Source: an uncultured Clostridia bacterium
Lineage (GTDB): Bacteria > Bacillota > Clostridia > Lachnospirales > CAG-274
DNA length: 48,688 bases
Assembly (NCBI GenBank): GCA_944376805.1
Contig: CALWDX010000051.1
Coordinates: 1-48,688, forward strand
Direction of reading: 5' to 3'
In this document: positions 1-8,420 of the stretch, one piece after another
How the letters are laid out: every line of letters begins with the position of its first letter
How positions within the stretch are numbered: position 1 is the stretch's first letter
Translations under genes and position numbers: made by a program
The notes under the pieces: generated by a model
Databases searched by the model: none
What the model was told of the DNA's origin: nothing
Seen by the model: the letters and a program-made list of their open reading frames with translations, nothing else

Positions 1-555
1 TCTAAAGTAGAAGAAGGTTCTAAAATAGCTAATCAAACTTCTGATGCTCTTGTTGCTATAGTTGAACAAATAGAATCTATATCTAGTCTTATAGACTCTT
101 ATGCAAAATCTTCTTTAGAACAAGAAAATTTATTAAATGAAGTTATACAAGCAATTGACCAAATTTACAATGTTACCCAAATTAATACAGCAACTAGTGA
201 AGAATCTGCTGCCGCTTCTGAAGAATTAGCAAGTCAAGCTGAAGTATTCTATACATCTGTTGCAGATTTTAAATTAAAAGATTACAAAAAATTTAATAAT
301 GCATTTATACAAAATCCAAGTGAAAAATCTATAAATACTGAAAATAAAAACAATAAAATTGAAAAAAATAAACCTAAAGTTGAAAAAAATTTTACAAGTA
401 AATCTTTAATAAAAAAAGATGAAGTTAAACCAAAATCTGAACCAATTAAAACAAAAAATATTCATAATATAGATTTAGAATCTGATGATATGATTATTTT
501 AGATGACAGTTCAGATATTATAATAAATGAAAGCTTAGATTTTGGTAAATACTAA
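1..555 (+). CDS. Methyl-accepting chemotaxis protein, C-terminal part (5' end outside window)
   Basis: The reading frame is open from base 1 to a TAA at 553-555 (184 residues visible). It begins in the receptor signalling domain ([16 protein letters not shown]) and continues through the typical end [16 protein letters not shown]. That part is close to the complete receptor encoded at 27904-30153, so the two are paralogues. After the coiled coil comes a tail of about 95 residues: a Lys/Asn/Glu-rich linker, then an acidic end (DDMIILDDSSDI) closing with LDFGKY. The ligand-binding and membrane parts lie upstream of the window. The family relays attractant/repellent signals to CheA/CheW. A long tail could tether an adaptation enzyme, but that is inference. 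A terminator-like hairpin follows the stop. Confidence 0.93.
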   Translation, partial: SKVEEGSKIANQTSDALVAIVEQIESISSLIDSYAKSSLEQENLLNEVIQAIDQIYNVTQINTATSEESAAASEELASQAEVFYTSVADFKLKDYKKFNNAFIQNPSEKSINTENKNNKIEKNKPKVEKNFTSKSLIKKDEVKPKSEPIKTKNIHNIDLESDDMIILDDSSDIIINESLDFGKY

Positions 556-565
556 TTTTTATAAG

Positions 566-601
566 AGTAAAAGTCAATACTTTTTAGTATTGACTTTTAC
601 T
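566..601 (+). terminator. Hairpin after the chemotaxis receptor gene
   Basis: A perfect 15-bp stem (566-580 with 587-601) closes a 6-base loop. There is no long T run after it, so it could be a terminator or an RNA-end stabiliser. It separates the receptor gene from the next gene. Confidence 0.65.
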
Positions 602-617
602 TAATATGGAGGATATT

Positions 618-1007
618 ATGATTTTTGAATATAGTATAAATACAGAAGACCAAGGTCTTTACAATATAACATCTTATGTAAAAGATGCTATTTTAAAGTC
701 TAATATAAGTAATGGTTTATGTGTAGTATATTGCCCACATACTACAGCTGCTATTACAATAAATGAAAATACAGATAAAGATGTAGAAAAGGATATTTTA
801 ATTGGTCTTGAAGATACATTTTATAATAGGGATAGTTTTAAACATTTTGAGGGAAACTCTGATGCTCATTTAAAATCTAGTGTTATAGGTGTTAGCGAAA
901 CAATTATTATAAATAATAATACTCTTGTTCTAGGTAGATGGCAAGGTATTTATTTTTGTGAATTTGATGGTCCTAGAAAAAGACAGTTTTACGTTAAAGT
1001 ACTTTAA
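618..1007 (+). CDS. YjbQ-family (UPF0047) protein
   Basis: A 129-residue protein matching the YjbQ/UPF0047 family along its whole length. Visible family motifs are CPHTTAAITINEN at about 39-51, the GNSDAHLKSS block at 79-88 and GRWQGIYFCEFDGPR at about 106-120. Some members have weak thiamine-phosphate-synthase activity, but the physiological role is unsettled. An upstream in-frame ATG at 606 would add four residues. The start at 618 is preferred because GGAGG (608-612) sits 5 bases before it, whereas the 606 start would overlap that site. It is a single gene between a hairpin and the promoter of the signal peptidase operon. Confidence 0.9.
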   Translation: MIFEYSINTEDQGLYNITSYVKDAILKSNISNGLCVVYCPHTTAAITINENTDKDVEKDILIGLEDTFYNRDSFKHFEGNSDAHLKSSVIGVSETIIINNNTLVLGRWQGIYFCEFDGPRKRQFYVKVL

Positions 1008-1021
1008 TTAATAAATATATA

Positions 1022-1050
1022 TTTACATTTTAAAACTACAATGATATAAT
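1022..1050 (+). promoter_or_regulatory. Sigma-A-type promoter for the signal peptidase operon
   Basis: TTTACA (1022-1027), a 17-base spacer and TATAAT (1045-1050) with an upstream TG (extended -10) lie just before the first signal peptidase gene. Confidence 0.7.
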
Positions 1051-1080
1051 TATATAAATATATATTTTAGGAGGCTTTCT

Positions 1081-1659
1081 ATGGAATATGAAACTGATGC
1101 TAAACATACTAATAAGTCTAGCCTTACGAAAACTCAAAAAATCAAAAAAGAATTATTTGATATTATAAAAACTATTTTAATTGCTATTATTGTAGCTTTC
1201 ATTATTACTAAATTTATAATTGTTAATGCTGTTGTACCTACAGGTTCTATGAAAACAACAATTATGCCTAATGATAGATTAATTGCCTTTAGACTTTCTT
1301 ATATTTTTTCTGAACCTAAAAGAGGTGATATAATAGTATTTAAAGCTCCAGATGATGAAAATATGTTATATGTTAAACGAATTATAGGGTTACCTGGTGA
1401 AACTTTAAACATTATTGATGGCAAAGTTTATATAAATGACAATAATGAACCATTACCAGATGAATATATTATGGAAGAAATGCTTGGTAGTTTTGGACCT
1501 TATACTATTCCTGAAGATAGCTACTTTATGATGGGTGATAATAGAAATGATTCTCAAGATTCTAGATATTGGGAAAATACATTTTTATCTAAAGATAATA
1601 TTTTAGGTAAAGTTATATTTAAATATTATCCTAAAATTGAAAGTTTATGGAATAAATAA
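1081..1659 (+). CDS. lepB: Signal peptidase I (first of two)
   Basis: A 192-residue type I signal peptidase that removes signal peptides from secreted proteins on the outer face of the membrane. One N-terminal transmembrane helix spans about 30-50. The catalytic serine is in VPTGSM (Ser56) and the general-base lysine is in YVKRIIGLPGE (Lys99). The C-terminal GDNRNDSQDSRYW box is intact. The length fits Gram-positive SipS-type enzymes. AGGAGG lies 5-6 bases before the ATG. It is followed after 15 bases by a second, closely similar gene, so this is a tandem duplication, probably one operon. Confidence 0.96.
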   Translation: MEYETDAKHTNKSSLTKTQKIKKELFDIIKTILIAIIVAFIITKFIIVNAVVPTGSMKTTIMPNDRLIAFRLSYIFSEPKRGDIIVFKAPDDENMLYVKRIIGLPGETLNIIDGKVYINDNNEPLPDEYIMEEMLGSFGPYTIPEDSYFMMGDNRNDSQDSRYWENTFLSKDNILGKVIFKYYPKIESLWNK

Positions 1660-1674
1660 TAAAGGTATATAAAT

Positions 1675-2211
1675 ATGCAAGAAAAACAGAAAAAAAATGA
1701 AATTATAGATTTTATAAAAACTATTATAATTGCCATCATTGTAGCTTTTATTATTACTAATTTTATAATTGTTAATGCTGTAATTCCTAGTGGTTCTATG
1801 GAAAATACTATTATGACGAAAGATAGAATAGTAGCTTTTAGATTTTCTTACCTTTTATCAAAACCTGAAAGACAAGATATTATTATATTAGATAGTCCAA
1901 ATCCAAATGAAGATAAAATGTATTTAAAAAGAATTATAGGTTTACCTGGCGAAACTTTAAATATTATAGATGGTAAAGTTTATATAAATGATAACACAAC
2001 ACCTTTAAATGAACCTTATATAAAAGAAGAAATGCTTGGCAATTTTGGTCCTTATACTATTCCTGAAGACCACTATTTTGTTATGGGTGATAATAGAAAT
2101 AATTCTATTGATAGTAGATATTGGGAAAATTCATTTGTATCAAAAGATAAAATACTTGGTAAAGCTATTTTTAGATATTATCCTAAAATAGATATTATAG
2201 TTAATAAATAA
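1675..2211 (+). CDS. lepB: Signal peptidase I (second of two)
   Basis: A 178-residue paralogue of the preceding gene. Its helix is at about 12-34, the catalytic serine in IPSGSM (Ser41), the lysine in YLKRIIGLPGE (Lys85) and the GDNRNNSIDSRYW box follows. The N-terminal cytosolic segment is shorter than in its twin. The ribosome binding site is weak (AAAGG, 9 bases before ATG), so translation may be lower or coupled to the upstream gene. Differences between the copies cluster around the substrate-facing loop after the RFSYLLSKPERQD segment, which may mean different substrate preference (inference). Confidence 0.95.
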   Translation: MQEKQKKNEIIDFIKTIIIAIIVAFIITNFIIVNAVIPSGSMENTIMTKDRIVAFRFSYLLSKPERQDIIILDSPNPNEDKMYLKRIIGLPGETLNIIDGKVYINDNTTPLNEPYIKEEMLGNFGPYTIPEDHYFVMGDNRNNSIDSRYWENSFVSKDKILGKAIFRYYPKIDIIVNK

Positions 2212-2225
2212 AGGAGGTTTTAAAA

Positions 2226-2429
2226 ATGAAAGAAGCAACAAAAGATATGAGAATAAGTGAATTATTAACACTTGATAATGGTGTAGTACCTATTTTAATG
2301 GATGCTGGTTTGCATTGTTTAGGTTGTCCATCAGCTCAACTTGAAACTTTAGAAGAAGCTTGTGAAGTACATTACATAAACTGTGATGAACTTATAACTA
2401 AATTAAATGATTATTTAAAAACAGTATAA
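2226..2429 (+). CDS. DUF1858 small redox-disulfide protein
   Basis: A 67-residue protein matching DUF1858 (also described as hybrid-cluster-protein-associated redox disulfide domain). It carries the family's CxxC in HCLGCPSA (Cys31, Cys34) plus Cys46 and Cys53. The family is believed to act in thiol/redox chemistry or metal handling, but no precise reaction is established. An AAAGGAGG site precedes the ATG. It begins 14 bases after the second signal peptidase, so it is probably the last gene of that operon, and it ends at a strong bidirectional terminator. Confidence 0.88.
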   Translation: MKEATKDMRISELLTLDNGVVPILMDAGLHCLGCPSAQLETLEEACEVHYINCDELITKLNDYLKTV

Positions 2430-2430
2430 A

Positions 2431-2456
2431 AAAACCCACTTTAAAGTGGGTTTTTT
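2431..2456 (+). terminator. Bidirectional terminator
   Basis: A perfect palindrome (AAAAACCCACTTT and its complement) with A/T runs on both sides serves the plus-strand operon and the minus-strand gene whose stop codon overlaps its edge. Confidence 0.88.
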
Positions 2457-3241
2457 TATACTATGCTTTTATCTAATTTATTATTATTACCTCTATTGTT
2501 ATTTTTATATTTTAAATCTTGGTTAGTTTCTTCTTTTATTTGTAAATCTTTACTTTCATTATTTTCTTCTAATATATCATTAATTTTAAATATATTTTTA
2601 TAATTTTTAGAAACTATTTTTGAAATATTATCTTCTAAATCCATTAACTCTGATTGTTTTTTTCTAACTATATCAGAATATCCCATTCTTTCTATATCTT
2701 TCTTTATTTCTATTGATAAGCGTGTTTTGTCTCTATCTAATTTTGCTTTTAATTCATTGTTATTTCTTATGCCATCTAAAGTTATAGATATATCTACAAC
2801 ATTTTTTATTTCATCTTTTTGTATATCTTCTTTAATATTTTTGCTATTTACTTTTTCCTGTTTTTCTTCCTTTTCTTCTTTTTCTTTTTTTAGTTTTTCT
2901 ATTTCTTGTTTTCTTTGATAACCATAAACTTCATTTATCTTTTTATCAATAGATGCTATTTGTTCTTCATATGTTGCCAGCTTAGCTTCTATTTCATCAT
3001 CTGAAAGTCCCTTGCTTTTTGCCATTTTAAGATAAGCTTCTTTTAATTCTAAAATACTTCTTTTTTGTTTATTATAATTTTCAATTAAATTATTTATATT
3101 ATTATTTAATGCTAAATTATTGTTATTTTTTTCTTTCTTTTCATCTTCTTTATTTTTATTTCTTATATTATTTTGTTCTTTAGGCTTAATATAATTAATA
3201 CCTAAATAATTTTTTTGCATTAAAGCATTACTTATTTGCAT
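2456..3241 (-). CDS. Lys/Glu/Asn-rich coiled-coil protein, FlxA-like at best
   Basis: A 261-residue, highly charged protein without signal peptide or membrane helix. After a short N-terminal segment and an Asn-rich linker, residues about 55-125 form a strongly predicted coiled coil containing KGLSDDEIEAKLATYEEQI. That pattern resembles FlxA-like proteins linked to motility genes, but the match is only by pattern. The rest is also helical and low-complexity. The start is supported by AAGGGG upstream. The stop codon lies on the edge of the shared terminator. It sits 27 bases after the reductase gene on the same strand, so the two may be co-transcribed. Confidence 0.6.
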   Translation of the reverse strand: MQISNALMQKNYLGINYIKPKEQNNIRNKNKEDEKKEKNNNNLALNNNINNLIENYNKQKRSILELKEAYLKMAKSKGLSDDEIEAKLATYEEQIASIDKKINEVYGYQRKQEIEKLKKEKEEKEEKQEKVNSKNIKEDIQKDEIKNVVDISITLDGIRNNNELKAKLDRDKTRLSIEIKKDIERMGYSDIVRKKQSELMDLEDNISKIVSKNYKNIFKINDILEENNESKDLQIKEETNQDLKYKNNNRGNNNKLDKSIV

Positions 3242-3268
3242 AAATACCCCTTCTTCCTAAAAAAATTT

Positions 3269-4825
3269 TTATTTTATACAATATTTTTCATATAATTGTT
3301 TAAAATCTTGTGTATCTTTAAAATTAATAAAATCTATATTTTTAGTATCTAAATTATTATATACTTCTTCTAAAAACATTGGTATATCTTTGGCTAATAT
3401 ATCACATATAGATTTACCTAATCTAGTATTATTTTCTTCAAAACTTCCATCTATACTTAATTCGTATGCATCTAACACTTCATTTTCAACTTTTTTTCTT
3501 TTACCAGCAAAGCCTATCATAGCTACTTGATGTCTACCACAAGAATTAGGACAACCAGATATATGAATTTTAGGTAATAAGTCTTTATTAAGATTATTTT
3601 TTTCAAAATGACATATTATACTATTTAATAGTGTTTGGCTTTCTGCTATACCCATTTGACAAACAGGAACACCTATACAACTTAAACTTTGTCCTAATTT
3701 TTTAGTTTGATTAAAACTTTTACATATTTCTAAAAGTTGTAAAGCCTCTTTACAATTAAGATTATTTACATAAAAACTTTCTTCCATAGTGGCAATTAAT
3801 TTAATATAATCTTTACTATCTGTATTTTGTATAAAATTAACTATATTATTAAAATCTTGTGATGTTATAATACCACCTATAGGTTTTATAATAACTGTAT
3901 ATCTACCCTTTTGCTTTTGTGCTATAATATTATTATTTTCTTCTATTTCACCTTCATTAGCATCTGGTATAGTTATTTCTTTAGCTTCTTCAACTTTTAA
4001 ATCTTTATCTTTAGATTTTTCTATATAACTATTATATAAATTTAAAAATTCTTCATTGCCTTTTTCTTGTAAAATATATCTTATTCTAGCCTTATTTTTA
4101 TTTTCATAGTTTCCATTTTCTTTAAATAATTCTACTAATGCATCTACATAATATAAAACGTCTGTAGGCTCTATCATATATGGTAATTCTAAACCAACTT
4201 GAGGACTTTTGCCAAGACCACCCGCAACAAAAACTCTAAAATATTTTTTATTATCTTTTATAGTAGCTAAAAATCCTAAATCTGTTAAAGTTACATTTGA
4301 TAAATTACTTTCACTATTAGAAAAACCTACTTTAACTTTTCTAGGTAAATGATAAGTATCTATTCTTTTTAAAAAATAGTCTGTTGTATAATTAGCATAA
4401 GGTGTTACATCAAAAGCTTCATTTTTTTCTACATTAGAAAGAGGTGAAGATGTTACATTTCTAGGAAAATTTCCACCACAACCATATCCTATTAAATCAT
4501 TTTCTACACATTCTTTAAAAATATCTAAAACATTATCTAAAGATAATTTATGAAGTTGTATAGCTTGTCTTGTTGTTGGATGTATTTCTTTTATATCATA
4601 TTTTTTAATAAAATCTTGTAAAAGTGAAATAGATTTATTATTAAATACACCTGAAGGTATTTTTATACGAACCATAAAAGTTTCTCCACCGCGCTCTGCA
4701 TAAATTCCAAATTTACCAGATGCTTTTTTAAAATCTAACATGGATATTTCTTTATTTAAAAATTTATTACCTTGTTCTCTTAATATTTCTACTTGTTCAT
4801 TTAAGAAAATTTTTAAACTTTCCAT
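3269..4825 (-). CDS. Siroheme-[4Fe-4S] nitrite/sulfite reductase
   Basis: A 518-residue member of the nitrite/sulfite reductase family that performs six-electron reduction of sulfite or nitrite. It shows the repeated ferredoxin-like half domain, the substrate/siroheme region HPTTRQAIQLH (82-92) and GCGGNFPRNV (115-124), and the cluster ligands as C-x5-C (Cys383, Cys389) and C-x3-C (Cys425, Cys429 in SGCPNSCGRH). The length fits the ferredoxin-dependent enzymes. AGAGGAGG lies before the ATG. No partner flavoprotein is adjacent, so the donor is probably a ferredoxin. Whether sulfite or nitrite is the substrate cannot be read from sequence. Confidence 0.92.
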   Translation of the reverse strand: MESLKIFLNEQVEILREQGNKFLNKEISMLDFKKASGKFGIYAERGGETFMVRIKIPSGVFNNKSISLLQDFIKKYDIKEIHPTTRQAIQLHKLSLDNVLDIFKECVENDLIGYGCGGNFPRNVTSSPLSNVEKNEAFDVTPYANYTTDYFLKRIDTYHLPRKVKVGFSNSESNLSNVTLTDLGFLATIKDNKKYFRVFVAGGLGKSPQVGLELPYMIEPTDVLYYVDALVELFKENGNYENKNKARIRYILQEKGNEEFLNLYNSYIEKSKDKDLKVEEAKEITIPDANEGEIEENNNIIAQKQKGRYTVIIKPIGGIITSQDFNNIVNFIQNTDSKDYIKLIATMEESFYVNNLNCKEALQLLEICKSFNQTKKLGQSLSCIGVPVCQMGIAESQTLLNSIICHFEKNNLNKDLLPKIHISGCPNSCGRHQVAMIGFAGKRKKVENEVLDAYELSIDGSFEENNTRLGKSICDILAKDIPMFLEEVYNNLDTKNIDFINFKDTQDFKQLYEKYCIK

Positions 4826-4976
4826 ATTAACCTCCTCTAAAATTATAAATTGTATATTTTTACTTTAAAATAATGATAACCAAAAATATCGAACTTTATT
4901 ATTTAAAAATAATAATATCTTGTTAATTATATATCGGTAATATTTTCTAAATATTAATATTTTTTGTAAAAACATA

Positions 4977-5005
4977 TTGACAAAACTATTTAATATATAT
5001 AAAAT
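4977..5005 (+). promoter_or_regulatory. Sigma-A promoter of the valS T-box leader
   Basis: TTGACA (4977-4982), a 17-base spacer and TAAAAT (5000-5005) lie directly before the T-box leader. A start point near 5012 is expected. Confidence 0.75.
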
Positions 5006-5011
5006 CATATT

Positions 5012-5252
5012 ATATTTATTAAATGCTATGAAAAAGAGGAGTAAATATTAGCAAGCAACAGAGAGAGTTACCCTTAGGCTGTAAGGTAACTTTGCAAATG
5101 TAATATTGAAGGTAGCTTTGGAGCAGATAAACTGAATTTTTTAGTAAGTTTATACGGTTTGCTTACGTTAAAAGCTTTGAGTGCTTGCAATTTTTTGCTT
5201 GAAATAAGGTGGTACCACGATAATTTCGTCCTTTACTATAAGGGCTTTTTTT
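5012..5252 (+). ncRNA. T-box riboswitch, valine specifier, upstream of valS
   Basis: The leader holds the AGAGAG bulge motif of stem I (around 5059), a specifier loop with GTA at 5112-5114 (a Val codon), the conserved T-box AAGGTGGTACCACG at 5206-5219, and a terminator hairpin (5228-5233 with 5240-5245) followed by T7. Uncharged tRNA-Val is expected to stabilise the antiterminator and let transcription proceed. The specifier stands 7 bases before an AGCAG motif, exactly as in the second T-box at 41.3 kb. Exact 5' boundary is inferred from the promoter. Confidence 0.93.
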
Positions 5253-5278
5253 ATTGTTTAAATTAAGTAGGTGATATT

Positions 5279-5539
5279 ATTAAAATACTATCTTTAATAT
5301 TTATATTAATAGGTATAATTATTATTATAAAATATATTTTTGGTGGTAAATCTAAACAAAATATAGATAAATCTTTATTAGAAACAAATGATGATATAGA
5401 TAATAATAAAACCAAAAAAGAAAAAGATGAATATATATCTGAAATGTTTTCTAATAAAGGAAGTATCTTTTTAATGATATGTTTATTTTTACTTTTTATA
5501 GCAATTATAATATATATATCTTTTAGGAGGACTTTTTAA
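5279..5539 (+). CDS. Small two-helix membrane protein with no standard start codon
   Basis: Between the T-box terminator and valS an open frame runs from the stop at 5264 to TAA at 5537-5539, which overlaps the valS ATG (TAATG). It encodes a hydrophobic helix ([14 protein letters not shown]), a charged loop of about 45 residues, a second helix ([18 protein letters not shown]) and a short basic end. That organised pattern suggests a real protein. However, there is no in-frame ATG, GTG or TTG near its 5' end. The best-placed start is ATT at 5279 (86 residues), 5 bases after AGGTG. It could start at ATT/ATA, or be a gene whose start was mutated. The first ATG lies just before helix 2. Confidence 0.5.
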   Translation: MKILSLIFILIGIIIIIKYIFGGKSKQNIDKSLLETNDDIDNNKTKKEKDEYISEMFSNKGSIFLMICLFLLFIAIIIYISFRRTF

Positions 5540-8175
5540 TGAAAAAAGAATTAGAAAAAACATATAATCCTAATATAGAAGAAAGGATTTATAAAAACTG
5601 GTTAGAAAAAAAATATTTTCACGCAAAAGTAGATAAAAATAAAAAACCTTATACAATTGTTATACCCCCACCAAATATTACAGGTCATCTTCATATGGGA
5701 CACGCCTTAGACAATACATTACAAGATATACTTATAAGATGGAAAAGAATGCAGGGTTACTCTGCATTATGGTTACCTGGTACAGACCACGCTAGTATAT
5801 CAACAGAAGTTAAAATAATAGATAAATTAGCAAGTGAAGGTATAACTAAAGAAGATTTAGGTAGAGAAGAATTTTTAAAAAGAGCTTGGGAATGGAAAGA
5901 AGAATATGGTGGAACAATTGTAAACCAACTTAAAAAACTTGGTAACTCTTGTGATTGGGATAGAGAACGTTTTACAATGGATGAAGGTCTTTCTAATGCT
6001 GTAATAGAAGTATTTATTCGTCTTTATGAAAAGGGATATATTTATAAAGGTGAAAAACTTATAAATTGGTGTCCTAATTGTGAAACAACTATTTCAGATG
6101 CTGAAGTTGACCATGAAGATAAAAATGGCTTTTTCTGGCATATAAAATATCCTATTAAAGATACAGATAAGTTTTTACAATTTGCTACTACTCGTCCTGA
6201 AACTATGCTTGGTGATACAGCAATAGCGGTAAATCCTAATGATGATAGATATAAAGAATTTATCGGAAAAACTTGTATAGTACCTTTTGTTAATAGAGAA
6301 ATACCTATTATAGCAGATGACTATGTAGATATGGAATTTGGTACAGGTGTTGTTAAAATAACTCCAGCTCATGACCCTAACGACTTTGAAGTAGGACAAA
6401 GACATAACTTACCAAAAGTAAATATTTTAAATGATGATGGTACTATAAATGAAAATGGTGCACAATTTAAAGGTTTATATAGATATGATGCAAGAAAAGA
6501 AATTATAAAAGAACTTGATAAACTTGGGCTTTTTGTAAAAGAAGAAGCTATCAATCATTCTGTTGGTGTTCACGAACGTTGCTCACATGTTGTAGAACCT
6601 CTTATTAAAAGTCAATGGTTTGTAAAAATGGAAGAATTGGCAAAACCTGCATTAGATGCATACTACAAAAATGAACTTCGTTTTATACCAGATAGATTTG
6701 GTAAAATTTATACTCATTGGCTTGAAAATATAAAAGATTGGTGTATATCTCGTCAACTTTGGTGGGGTCATAGAATACCTGCTTATTATTGTGAAAAATG
6801 TGGACATATTGAAGTAGCTAGAGAAATGCCAAAATGTTGTTCTAAATGTAATCATACTGTACTTATACAAGATGAAGATACATTAGATACTTGGTTTAGT
6901 TCTGCTTTATGGCCTTTTTCTACTCTTGGTTGGCCAGAAAAAACTGAAGAATTAGAATATTTCTATCCTACTAATGTATTAGTTACTGGATATGATATTA
7001 TTTTCTTCTGGGTTGTTCGTATGGTATTTTCAGGTCTTGAACAAATGAATGAATTACCATTTAAAGATGTTTTAATTCACGGTCTTGTTAGAGACTCTGA
7101 AGGCAGAAAAATGAGCAAATCTTTAGGTAATGGTATAGACCCACTTGAAGTTATAGAAAAATATGGTGCAGATGCATTAAGACTTATGCTTACATCTGGT
7201 AACTCTGCTGGTAATGATTTAAGATTTTATTGGGAAAAAATAGAGGCAAATAGAAACTTCTTAAATAAAATATGGAATGCAACTCGTTTTATATTAATGA
7301 ATATTGAAGATGAAGATTTATCTAATATACCTTTAGATAGTCTTACAAATGAAGATAAATGGATTTTATCAAAATGTAATACACTTGCTAAAGAAGTAAC
7401 TCAAAATTTAGAAAGTTATGATTTAGGTGTTGCTTTATCTAAAATATATGATTTCATTTGGGACGAATATTGTGATTGGTATATAGAAATGGTTAAACCT
7501 CGTCTTTATAATAAAGAAGATGAAACAAGAAAAGCTGCTTTATATACTTTAAAAACTGTTCTTATAAATTCATTAAAAATGTTACATCCTTTTGCTCCAT
7601 TTGTTACAGAAGAAATATTTACTTCTATACAAGATGAAGAAGAAACTATTATGTTATCTAAATGGCCAGAATTTGAAGAAAAATTAAATTTCCCTAATGA
7701 AGAAGAAAAAGTTGAACTTATAAAAACTGCTGTAAAAGGCATAAGAAATATACGTTCTGAAATGAATGTACCTAATAGCAAAAAAGCTCAAGTTATAATT
7801 TCTTCTAATAATGAATTAGTTAATAATACATTTAAAATAAGTGAAGTATTTTTCAAAACTTTAGCTTTTGCAAGTGATATAATAATAGAAGAACATAGAA
7901 ACACTCCTGAAGGAGCTATTTCAGTTGTTATACCAAATGGTATTATATATATGCCTTTTGATGAACTTGTAGATATAGAAAAAGAATTAGACAGACTTAA
8001 AAAAGAAGAAGAAAAACTTATAAAAGAAGTAGAGCGTGTTGAGAAAAAACTTTCTAATGAAGGTTTTGTATCTAAAGCACCTGAAAAAGTTATTACAGAA
8101 GAAAAAGAAAAAATGACAAAATACAAAGATATGTTACAAAAAGTTAGAGAACAAATTTCTACTTTAAAAAAATAA
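5539..8175 (+). CDS. valS: Valyl-tRNA synthetase
   Basis: An 878-residue class I synthetase that charges tRNA-Val. The HIGH signature is HMGH at 52-55 within [13 protein letters not shown], and KMSKS is at 524-528. The editing (CP1) domain includes the threonine-rich [15 protein letters not shown] Cys-rich patch near 415-440 (CEKCGH, CCSKCNH) probably binds zinc. The C-terminal 65 residues form the coiled-coil arm typical of ValRS. AGGAGG lies within the end of the preceding small ORF, whose stop overlaps this ATG, implying translational coupling. It is controlled by the Val T-box. Confidence 0.98.
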   Translation: MKKELEKTYNPNIEERIYKNWLEKKYFHAKVDKNKKPYTIVIPPPNITGHLHMGHALDNTLQDILIRWKRMQGYSALWLPGTDHASISTEVKIIDKLASEGITKEDLGREEFLKRAWEWKEEYGGTIVNQLKKLGNSCDWDRERFTMDEGLSNAVIEVFIRLYEKGYIYKGEKLINWCPNCETTISDAEVDHEDKNGFFWHIKYPIKDTDKFLQFATTRPETMLGDTAIAVNPNDDRYKEFIGKTCIVPFVNREIPIIADDYVDMEFGTGVVKITPAHDPNDFEVGQRHNLPKVNILNDDGTINENGAQFKGLYRYDARKEIIKELDKLGLFVKEEAINHSVGVHERCSHVVEPLIKSQWFVKMEELAKPALDAYYKNELRFIPDRFGKIYTHWLENIKDWCISRQLWWGHRIPAYYCEKCGHIEVAREMPKCCSKCNHTVLIQDEDTLDTWFSSALWPFSTLGWPEKTEELEYFYPTNVLVTGYDIIFFWVVRMVFSGLEQMNELPFKDVLIHGLVRDSEGRKMSKSLGNGIDPLEVIEKYGADALRLMLTSGNSAGNDLRFYWEKIEANRNFLNKIWNATRFILMNIEDEDLSNIPLDSLTNEDKWILSKCNTLAKEVTQNLESYDLGVALSKIYDFIWDEYCDWYIEMVKPRLYNKEDETRKAALYTLKTVLINSLKMLHPFAPFVTEEIFTSIQDEEETIMLSKWPEFEEKLNFPNEEEKVELIKTAVKGIRNIRSEMNVPNSKKAQVIISSNNELVNNTFKISEVFFKTLAFASDIIIEEHRNTPEGAISVVIPNGIIYMPFDELVDIEKELDRLKKEEEKLIKEVERVEKKLSNEGFVSKAPEKVITEEKEKMTKYKDMLQKVREQISTLKK

Positions 8176-8191
8176 AATTTTTATATTAAAG

Positions 8192-8232
8192 TAAGTGAAA
8201 ATATTTATAAATTATATTTTCACTTATTTTTT
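8192..8232 (+). terminator. Terminator after valS
   Basis: A 13-bp stem (8192-8204 with 8214-8226) is followed by a T run. Confidence 0.85.
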
Positions 8233-8379
8233 GTTTATAATTAATATATTATAAGATTATAAAAACTTATAATTATTAATTATAATATACCAAAAAATAC
8301 AATATTTATGTATTAAAATATAATAAATATACAAAATATTGTTTTTTTATTATATAAAAGTGAAATGATATCAAATTTA

Positions 8380-8388
8380 TGATATAAT
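8380..8388 (+). promoter_or_regulatory. Extended -10 promoter for the amino acid symporter
   Basis: TGATATAAT at 8380-8388 is an extended -10 element. The -35 region is poor. It lies 32 bases before the start codon. Confidence 0.5.
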
Positions 8389-8420
8389 GTAAATATTAAA
8401 ATGAAAAGGAGATGAAATAA

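Noticed and set aside
2727..2918. Plus-strand Ser/Phe-rich frame opposite the coiled-coil gene.
   Set aside because: It is the antisense image of Lys/Glu-rich codons, with no ribosome binding site. Similar antisense frames inside valS, the receptor gene, pdxS and the XRE gene were rejected for the same reason.
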